Shown: positions 1-4,889 of the stretch, piece after piece
Position numbering within the stretch: the stretch's first letter is position 1
How the letters are laid out: the number at the start of each line of letters is the position of its first letter
Assembly: GCA_945873675.1 (NCBI GenBank)
Contig: CAMCEP010000175.1
Coordinates: 1 to 6,167, forward strand
Origin: Asaia bogorensis
Lineage (GTDB): Bacteria; Pseudomonadota; Alphaproteobacteria; Acetobacterales; Acetobacteraceae
Direction: 5' to 3'
Length of the DNA: 6,167 nt
The notes under the pieces: generated by a model
Told to the model about the DNA's origin: nothing
The model's input: only the letters and a program-made list of their open reading frames with translations
Database searches by the model: none
Program-made: the position numbers and the translations under genes

Positions 1-140
1 TGTCGCTTGGTGTGGTGGAGAATGACAGCAAGGTGGTGGGGATTGGTATTCTTACGACGATACTCGCCAATATTTTTGCGACCGGCGTGCTGGTCGCCAT
101 TGTCTGGTTTGGCGTTGAGGCACTCGGCTACGTCTTCTGA
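1..140 (+). CDS. C-terminal end of an unidentified membrane protein (5' partial)
   Basis: An open frame enters from the left edge (first full codon at 3) and ends at TGA 138-140, giving 45 residues. It starts SLGVVENDSKVVGIG, followed by a long hydrophobic stretch of about 30 residues (roughly ILTTILANIFATGVLVAIVW, then FGVEALGYVF). This looks like the last membrane helix, or a tight helical pair, of an integral inner-membrane protein such as a transporter. I do not recognise the family from this fragment. It is on the same strand as btuB but separated from it by about 390 bp containing a riboswitch, so it is probably not in the same transcription unit. A frame without stops, strong hydrophobicity and a natural stop just before an RNA element support a real gene end. 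The product name is unknown. Confidence 0.6.
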   Translation, partial: SLGVVENDSKVVGIGILTTILANIFATGVLVAIVWFGVEALGYVF

Positions 141-152
141 TGTCAATGCGGC

Positions 153-181
153 TGGACAGATCAGCGCAGGCTGACTAGCCT
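153..181 (+). promoter_or_regulatory. Possible sigma-70-type promoter for the riboswitch-btuB transcript
   Basis: TGGACA at 153-158 matches five of six bases of the -35 consensus. After a 17-bp spacer, TAGCCT at 176-181 is a weak -10 (three of six). A start about 7 nt downstream would fall near 188, right at the first pairing strand of the riboswitch (187-191), where the transcript is expected to begin. The -10 overlaps a small inverted repeat (AGGCT 168-172, AGCCT 177-181), so the call is tentative. Confidence 0.35.
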
Positions 182-186
182 TCACG

Positions 187-411
187 TATGCTTCGGTGGC
201 CCGAAAGGGCTTAAACGGGAACGCGAGAGACGGTGAGACCCACCGCCAATCCGCGGCTGCCCCCGCAACTGTAGGCGACTATATCTGGCCCGAATGCCAT
301 TGCATGAAAATGCGAGAAGGCGGGCAGATGGAGAGAAATCTTCAAGTCGCGAGCCAGGAGACCGGCCGGTGCATAGTTGTCTCGCGCGTATCGGGCGGGG
401 TGCACCGATGC
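187..411 (+). ncRNA. Cobalamin riboswitch aptamer (AdoCbl type) upstream of btuB
   Basis: This is a structured 5' leader RNA that binds a cobalamin and represses the downstream B12 uptake gene. Conserved blocks appear in the expected order: the GGTGGCC...GGGCTTAAACGGGAA block (195-219), GGTGAGACCCACCGCCAATCC around 231-252, the core GCTGCCCCCGCAACTGT at 256-272, and the B12 box AGCCAGGAGACCGGCC at 352-367. The closing stem P1 pairs TATGC 187-191 with GCATA 371-375. A GAAA-capped hairpin lies at 199-210 (GCCC/GGGC). The peripheral arm falls at about 283-330 (ATCTGGCCC against GGGCAGAT). A 7-bp stem, 388-394 with 405-411, matches P13. Its loop GCGGGG (395-400) is an exact complement of CCCCGC (261-266) in L5, which is the hallmark kissing loop that senses ligand binding. 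The peripheral domain suggests AdoCbl rather than methyl- or aquocobalamin selectivity; that part is inference. Confidence 0.95.
352..367 (+). promoter_or_regulatory. B12 box of the riboswitch
   Basis: AGCCAGGAGACCGGCC fits the published B12-box consensus rAGYCMGgAgaCCkGCc at every specified position. It forms the 3' part of the aptamer core, just before the closing P1 strand at 371-375. Confidence 0.93.
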
Positions 412-528
412 AACGGACCAAAGCTGTGCGGGCACGCCCGTGCATCTCCGTCTGCGAACAGCGTAGGAAATGCCCGAGAGCCGCAAGGCTTTGGGGTGCG
501 TTGATACCTATGCTCGGAGGAATGCCGG
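412..528 (+). promoter_or_regulatory. Riboswitch expression platform with a candidate anti-Shine-Dalgarno helix
   Basis: This is the stretch between P13 and the btuB start codon, and it holds no credible gene. By eye it can form four elements. (a) A hairpin 425-444 with an 8-bp stem including two G-U pairs and loop CACG. (b) A hairpin 473-496 whose inner stem AGCC/GGCT is capped by a GCAA tetraloop. (c) A pairing of GCATCTCCG (442-450) with CGGAG...ATGC (515-519 and 522-525), with a 2-nt bulge, which would hide the ribosome-binding site. (d) A competing pairing of ACGGA (413-417) with TCCGT (447-451). Elements c and d cannot coexist. No stem followed by a U-tract is present, so control of translation start is more likely than a Rho-independent terminator. 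No folding energies were computed. Confidence 0.5.
516..520 (+). promoter_or_regulatory. Shine-Dalgarno sequence of btuB
   Basis: GGAGG lies 8 nt before the ATG at 529-531 and fixes that start codon. Another ATG at 522 is too close to this site and is in a different frame. The site is the target of the proposed anti-SD pairing with 446-450. Confidence 0.8.
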
Positions 529-2523
529 ATGAAACACCGGATTCTTGTATTATTGGCGCTTGCCCCCTTTGCCCCTGCCTGGGCGCAAACAGCAAGCATC
601 CCTGAAACCGTTGTGACAGCAACAAGGATACCCACGCCGCAGGAACGCCTGCCGGCCGCGACCACAGTGATTGATCGGCAGACCATCGAAGAACGCGGCT
701 ATGTGACGCTGGCCGATGCGCTGGTGAGCGTGCCTGGCTTCAACATCGTGCCCAGTGGTGGCATGGGGCAAGTGACATCGGGCTTCATGCGCGGGACCAA
801 TTCGAATCACGTATTGGTTTTGCGCGATGGCGTGCCGATGAACGATGCCAGCCACCCAAGCGGCGCCTTCAATTTCGGAAATACACTGCTGGGCGATATT
901 GAACGCATTGAAGTCGTGCGTGGGCCGGTTTCCGCCATTTACGGCACATCCGCGATTGGTGGCGTGATCAACCTCATCACGCGCCGCGCGCCCGCGGATC
1001 GGCAAGCGCAACCTTACGGGGAGCTTGCCGGCGGCACCAATTACACCGCGCGCGGCGTGGCGGGCGTTGCGGGCACCATCGGCAATACGGATTACGGCGT
1101 GACGGGGCAGAGCCTTTCAACGCGCGGATCAAATGCGGTGGCGCCAAGATTCTACAATAATCAGGGGGAGAGGGATGGCTTCCGATCCGCTGTCATCACG
1201 GCGCGCGGTGGCGTGAATATTGGGGAGACTGCGCCTGCGAATGTGCTTGGCATGACGCGCCTTGATGGCCTTGTGATCACGCGGGAAAATCGCCTGGGCC
1301 AGGACTATGCACCGCGCGATGATCCCAATTACAGCGGCGATGATCGCAACTGGATGGGCTTTTTGCGCAGCGCCACAGAATTATTCGGCGGTGATTGGAC
1401 CACAGGCTTCACGCTTTCGGCCAGCCAGGATCGGCGACGCTATACCAATTGGCCTGATGGCAACGATATTGAAACCACCGATGAGTACTATCGCGGGCGT
1501 CGTGAACGCATCACCTTTGATAACATGCTGCACCTGCCCGATGCCGGATTTATCAGCAATAGCAATTTGGTTTTTGGCTTTGGCACCGAAAATGAAGCCG
1601 CGCGCAGCCGAACCAATAGCGATGGCGCCTATGGCCCCTATTCCGCCAGCCTAGACAAGACGCAACAGAATAGCTTCGCCTATATCGGCACGCAGCATCG
1701 CTTATGGGAAAGGTTGGATATCACTACCGCGCTGCGCCAGGACGCGCCTGAAGGCTTTGATGGCGCGACAACTTGGCGGCTAGGTGGCGTACTAGCGCTA
1801 CCAGAAATCGCCTCACGCCTGCGTGCCTCGGGTGGCACAGCATATCGCGCACCGGCGCTGGAAGAACGTTACGGATCATCAAGCAGCGGTGATGGGCCCT
1901 TTCGCGGGAATCCTGATCTGCGTCCGGAGCGCTCAACCTCTTGGGAAGCTGGCATCGAAACTGATATCGCTGACGGCCTGACGCTCTCAGCGCTTTATTT
2001 CGAGAGCAAGATTCGGGACCTCATCAAATACAAATATCTATCCCCCGGTCCCTCGACACTCGAGAACATCGACCGGGCGCATATCCAAGGCGGCGAATTT
2101 GGCGTGAATTGGCGGCTTTCGGATAGTTTCTCTACCCGCGCTGCCTGGACCGTTCAGGAAGCGCGTGATGAGGCGAAAGACACACCCCTGAAGCGCCGTC
2201 CTCGTAACAGCGCAAGCCTATCGCCGCGCATCGCGCCCAAGGTGGATTGGGTTGATGTGCCGAATGCGCGGCTGATTATCGCGCCGGACTTCATCTATGT
2301 CGGCAGGCAATGGGACACCGTCTATCCCAATGAAGGCGGCTACGGCAGCAATGGCTACAATGATGGCGGCTTTGTCTTCAACATGACCGCCTCTCTCCCC
2401 ATCACGCAGCAGATCACCGCTTTCGTCGAAGCGCGCAACCTTGGCAATCGGCGCTATGAACCCGCCAATGGTTTCGTCATTCCGGGCCGCAGTGCAATTC
2501 TTGGCCTGCGGGGCGTTTTCTGA
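529..2523 (+). CDS. btuB: TonB-dependent vitamin B12 outer-membrane receptor BtuB
   Basis: This is an outer-membrane gated porin that binds cobalamins and imports them into the periplasm with energy relayed by TonB. The 664 residues begin with a signal peptide (KHR, then a hydrophobic core, likely cleaved after AWA at 19). The TonB box ETVVTATR follows at about 26-33. The plug domain runs to about 155 and includes LADALVSVPGF (61-71), VLVLRDGVPMND (95-106), IERIEVVRGP (124-133) and YGTSAIGGVINLITRR (138-153). The remaining 500 or so residues form the beta-barrel, with YRAPALEERYG and NPDLRPERSTSWEAG motifs, ending in the classic outer-membrane C-terminal phenylalanine (LRGVF). It is slightly longer than E. 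coli BtuB (614 residues). The cobalamin specificity call rests on the riboswitch directly upstream and the similarity of the plug to BtuB. Translation starts at ATG 529 with a good Shine-Dalgarno. Expression is expected to fall when intracellular cobalamin is high. Confidence 0.93.
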   Translation: MKHRILVLLALAPFAPAWAQTASIPETVVTATRIPTPQERLPAATTVIDRQTIEERGYVTLADALVSVPGFNIVPSGGMGQVTSGFMRGTNSNHVLVLRDGVPMNDASHPSGAFNFGNTLLGDIERIEVVRGPVSAIYGTSAIGGVINLITRRAPADRQAQPYGELAGGTNYTARGVAGVAGTIGNTDYGVTGQSLSTRGSNAVAPRFYNNQGERDGFRSAVITARGGVNIGETAPANVLGMTRLDGLVITRENRLGQDYAPRDDPNYSGDDRNWMGFLRSATELFGGDWTTGFTLSASQDRRRYTNWPDGNDIETTDEYYRGRRERITFDNMLHLPDAGFISNSNLVFGFGTENEAARSRTNSDGAYGPYSASLDKTQQNSFAYIGTQHRLWERLDITTALRQDAPEGFDGATTWRLGGVLALPEIASRLRASGGTAYRAPALEERYGSSSSGDGPFRGNPDLRPERSTSWEAGIETDIADGLTLSALYFESKIRDLIKYKYLSPGPSTLENIDRAHIQGGEFGVNWRLSDSFSTRAAWTVQEARDEAKDTPLKRRPRNSASLSPRIAPKVDWVDVPNARLIIAPDFIYVGRQWDTVYPNEGGYGSNGYNDGGFVFNMTASLPITQQITAFVEARNLGNRRYEPANGFVIPGRSAILGLRGVF

Positions 2524-2544
2524 AACCGCGCGGGCGGCAAGGGC

Positions 2545-3111
2545 TCACCCCCGCGTCGCCCCTGGCACCCACAGCACATCGCCGGCGCCATTGCCGTTAA
2601 GGCGCCGCGCGAGCACGAAAAGATGATCCGATAGCCGGTTCAAATAACGGATCACGGCGGGGTTCACTTCCTCCGCCGCCGCCAAAGCCACCACCAGGCG
2701 TTCCGCGCGCCTGGTGACCGTGCGCGCCACATGCGCCGCCGCCGCACCTGCCGTGCCGCCTGGCAGCACGAAGGATTTAAGCGCGGGCATTTGCCCATTC
2801 ATCGCCGCCAATTCCGCTTCCAGCCGAGCGGATTGCGTATCCGCCACACGAAGCCGCGCCCCCGCTTCACCGGGCACGCAGAGATCAGCGCCGATATCGA
2901 AAAGATCATTCTGGATGCGCGCCAGCATCGCATCGGCTTCAGCGTCTTCTTGCGCATGCAGGCGCAATACGCCGATCGCGGCATTCGCCTCATCCACCGT
3001 GCCATAGGCTTCAACGCGCAGCGCGTCCTTGCGCACCCGCGCCCCATCACCGAGTGAGGTTTCCCCGCCATCGCCACCGCGCGTCATAATCACATCAAGC
3101 TTGACCATCAT
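2545..3111 (-). CDS. pduO: PduO-type ATP:cob(I)alamin adenosyltransferase
   Basis: This enzyme transfers the 5'-deoxyadenosyl group of ATP to reduced cobalamin (or cobyrinate diamide) to make adenosylcobalamin in the cytoplasm. The 188 residues are full length for the family. Visible motifs are the N-terminal ATP-binding segment TRGGDGGETSLGDG (10-23), VEAYGTVDEANAAIG (33-47), FDIGADL (71-77), FVLPGG (114-119), RRAER (134-138) and YLNRLSDHLFVLARR (156-170). The ending DVLWVPG is common in alphaproteobacterial members. Its usual Cys before RRAER is Thr here. The gene is last in the minus-strand cluster, 28 nt after tonB. GAAGGA (3117-3122) lies 5 nt before a first ATG at 3109-3111 and 8 nt before a second at 3106-3108. 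The family usually starts MVKL, so the second may be the true start. CobO is an alternative symbol used for this function, but the true CobO/BtuR fold is unrelated and lacks these motifs. Confidence 0.93.
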   Translation of the reverse strand: MMVKLDVIMTRGGDGGETSLGDGARVRKDALRVEAYGTVDEANAAIGVLRLHAQEDAEADAMLARIQNDLFDIGADLCVPGEAGARLRVADTQSARLEAELAAMNGQMPALKSFVLPGGTAGAAAAHVARTVTRRAERLVVALAAAEEVNPAVIRYLNRLSDHLFVLARRLNGNGAGDVLWVPGATRG

Positions 3112-3116
3112 TCAAT

Positions 3117-3122
3117 TCCTTC
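3117..3122 (-). promoter_or_regulatory. Shine-Dalgarno of the adenosyltransferase gene, ambiguous start
   Basis: Read on the minus strand this is GAAGGA. It serves two adjacent in-frame ATG codons (3111-3109 and 3108-3106) at spacings of 5 and 8 nt, so the sequence alone does not decide between MMVKLD and MVKLD. Confidence 0.6.
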
Positions 3123-3139
3123 AAAAGCGTCACATCGCC

Positions 3140-3967
3140 TCAACGCCGCGCCGTTTCAAGGCGGAAATGCACTGCAGTGGTGATGCTGGCCGCAACCGGC
3201 ACTCCCGCGCGCTGCGCTGGGCGAAAGCGCCAATCGCGCACCGCTTCCACCGCAGCCGCATCAAGCGCGTTGAAACCCGATGTTTCCGAAACACGCACAT
3301 CAACAACCCGCCCATTAGGGTCCACCCATAATTCCAGCCGCACCACGCCTTGTTCACCACGCCGACGGCTGGCTTCGGGATAATTGGGGCGACGGTTGCG
3401 CGCTGCATCCACCGCTTCTGGCGGTGTGGTGCGACCTTCCAGCGTGAAGCTTTCCATCCCCTGCAACGCAGCATTCAAGCGCACCGGTTGGGGTGCCGCC
3501 GTCTGCGGCGCGCTTTGCCGTGGCGGCGGGCGGCGTTCCGGCGGTGCCTCCGCGACTTCACGTTGCGGTTCAGGGGGTTTCTCGGTCAATTCGGGCGGCA
3601 CTTCCACGGTCGGCGCCGGGGGTGGGGGCGGCGGCAGCATCACCTCAGCCAAATCCAAAGGCGGGGGCGGCGGGGCGACAGATGCCGGCGGCGGCGGTGC
3701 CTCGGCTACAATGGGCGGAGGCGGCGCTACTGGCGGCGGAGGTGGTACCTCAGGCGCCGGCGGCACTGCCGCAACCTCTGCCGGGGCGGCAGGGCGTGCC
3801 ACAATATCCACTTCCGGCGCGCCTTCATAAATCACCGAAACACCCTGCGCTTCCGCCTGGTCTCCGGAAAGCTCCTCTGCCGCCGGCCACAGGATCAGGA
3901 GCGCCGCAATCACCCCATGCAGCGCCACCGACGCAAACAGCCCAAAGCCGCGCGGCGCCCCCCTCAC
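3140..3967 (-). CDS. tonB: TonB energy transducer with long proline-rich spacer
   Basis: TonB spans the periplasm and passes proton-motive energy from ExbB/ExbD to outer-membrane receptors. The 275 residues show an N-terminal membrane anchor (about 8-29) carrying the SxxxH pair as S13 and H17, corresponding to the functionally essential Ser/His of E. coli TonB. A proline-rich linker follows (about 58-162, with several runs of four to six prolines and scattered Glu/Arg). The C-terminal TonB domain lies at 193-271 with RPNYPEASRRRGEQGVV (193-209), LWVDPNGRVVDVRVSETSGF (213-232), and AVRDWRFRPA (242-251). Translation starts at GTG (3967-3965), whose GTGA overlaps the stop of the upstream CDF gene by 4 nt, implying translational coupling. 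No exbB or exbD is adjacent, so these must lie elsewhere. Its placement opposite btuB suggests, but does not prove, a TonB serving B12 import. Confidence 0.92.
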   Translation of the reverse strand: MRGAPRGFGLFASVALHGVIAALLILWPAAEELSGDQAEAQGVSVIYEGAPEVDIVARPAAPAEVAAVPPAPEVPPPPPVAPPPPIVAEAPPPPASVAPPPPPLDLAEVMLPPPPPPAPTVEVPPELTEKPPEPQREVAEAPPERRPPPRQSAPQTAAPQPVRLNAALQGMESFTLEGRTTPPEAVDAARNRRPNYPEASRRRGEQGVVRLELWVDPNGRVVDVRVSETSGFNALDAAAVEAVRDWRFRPAQRAGVPVAASITTAVHFRLETARR

Positions 3968-4866
3968 AGCACCGGCACCCCCTGTTGCTTCGCCTTGGCT
4001 TCGGGTTCGACATGAATGGTGATGATCGCACCCTCAAGCTCCGCCTTCAGCGCAGCTTCGATCCGGTCGCAAATCTCATGGCTTTCACGCACGCTCATGT
4101 CGCCCGGCACCACCAGGTGAAATTCCAGAAAAGTATGCCGGCCGGCATGGCGGGAACGCAAATCATGCGCCTCAATCGCGCCAGATGCCTGTTCAGCGAC
4201 AATGCGCCGGATGCGTTCCATGGTGGCGGGCGGCACGGCTTCATCCATCAGCCCGCCGACACTTTCGCGCAATAATTGCCAGCCCGAGAACAGAATATTC
4301 ACCGCCGTCAGCGCCGCCAGCAGGGGATCGAGCCACAAAATGCCAGTGAGCGCGACAAGCCCAACGCCCAACAGTACGCCGACCGAGGTCACCACATCCG
4401 ACCATAAATGCCGCGCATCGGCCATCAACGCCGGGGAACGCAGGGCCTTGCCGCGCCGGGTCAGAAAAAACGCCCAAATGGCATTGATGCCACTCGCCAC
4501 CGCTGCCACCGCCAGGCCAATACCGGCCTGCTCCGGCGCACGCGGCGCCAGATAGGCCGCCCAGGTCTCATGCAAAATGAGCAGCGCCGCCACGATGATC
4601 AGCGCGCCTTCCAGAACGGCCGAGAAATACTCAGCCTTGGAATGGCCATAAGGGTGGTTGGCATCCGCCGGCAGGGCGGATAACCGCACCGCCAGCAACG
4701 CAGCGAGTGCCGCCGCGACATTGACAATGCTTTCCAGCGCATCGGCGTAAAGCGCGACAGACCCGGTGACCCACCAGGCAATCGCCTTGAGTGCGAGAAC
4801 CGCCACCGCAACCGCCACGCTTCCCGCAGCGAGCCGCGCGGCGCTGGATTGCCGAGGTTCAACCAT
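3964..4866 (-). CDS. Cation diffusion facilitator (CDF/FieF-like) metal transporter
   Basis: This inner-membrane metal-proton antiporter is expected to export divalent metals such as Zn, Fe, Mn or Co from the cytoplasm. The 300 residues give about six hydrophobic helices: roughly 12-31, 36-60, 81-99, 114-134, 153-175 and 176-196. The signature SVALYADALESIVNV (36-50) in helix 2 and HPYGHSKAEYFSA (71-83) are typical of COG0053. Helix 5 carries HLWSD (H153, D157). The cytoplasmic C-terminal domain (about 212-290) has HDLRSRHAGRHTFLEFHLVV (234-253) and ends IHVEPE (284-289). In E. coli FieF the helix-2 metal ligands are two aspartates (DxxxD); here the aligned residues are E45 and N49, so the metal preference is uncertain. 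The gene starts 23 nt after metH and overlaps tonB. A role in cobalt handling would fit the neighbourhood, but that is inference only. Confidence 0.9.
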   Translation of the reverse strand: MVEPRQSSAARLAAGSVAVAVAVLALKAIAWWVTGSVALYADALESIVNVAAALAALLAVRLSALPADANHPYGHSKAEYFSAVLEGALIIVAALLILHETWAAYLAPRAPEQAGIGLAVAAVASGINAIWAFFLTRRGKALRSPALMADARHLWSDVVTSVGVLLGVGLVALTGILWLDPLLAALTAVNILFSGWQLLRESVGGLMDEAVPPATMERIRRIVAEQASGAIEAHDLRSRHAGRHTFLEFHLVVPGDMSVRESHEICDRIEAALKAELEGAIITIHVEPEAKAKQQGVPVL

Positions 4867-4870
4867 GGCG

Positions 4871-4882
4871 GGGGTTTACCCC
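4871..4882 (-). repeat. Small perfect inverted repeat in the metH-CDF gap
   Basis: On the minus strand GGGG-TAAA-CCCC forms a 4-bp hairpin lying 4 nt before the CDF start codon. It contains the only purine-rich block that could act as a ribosome-binding site. No separate Shine-Dalgarno is visible, so CDF translation may depend on ribosomes finishing metH (stop at 4890-4892). Confidence 0.4.
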
Positions 4883-4889
4883 AGCAGGC

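Noticed and set aside
168..182. AGGCT-GACT-AGCCT hairpin as terminator of the left-edge gene
   Set aside because: The stem is only 5 bp, is followed by just two T residues, and overlaps the possible btuB -10 region.
425..444. GC-rich hairpin in the btuB leader as a Rho-independent terminator
   Set aside because: The stem is followed by TCTCCGTCTG, not a U-tract, so transcription termination is not supported; it is treated as part of the translational platform.
182..686. Several 90-150 codon open frames on both strands across the leader and the btuB start
   Set aside because: They overlap the structured riboswitch and the btuB signal peptide, are rich in Arg, Cys and His with no family signature, and would conflict with the conserved RNA.
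2529..2555. Inverted repeat CGCGGG...CCCGCG between the converging btuB and adenosyltransferase genes as a bidirectional terminator
   Set aside because: The loop is 15 nt, there is no T-tract on the plus side and only TTT on the minus side, and the repeat overlaps the adenosyltransferase stop region. It may be chance in GC-rich DNA.
3350..4275. Plus-strand Gly-, Arg- or Ala/Pro-rich open frames opposite tonB
   Set aside because: The low-complexity composition is the mirror of the TonB proline codons. There is no ribosome-binding site or domain, and the minus-strand TonB is clearly real.
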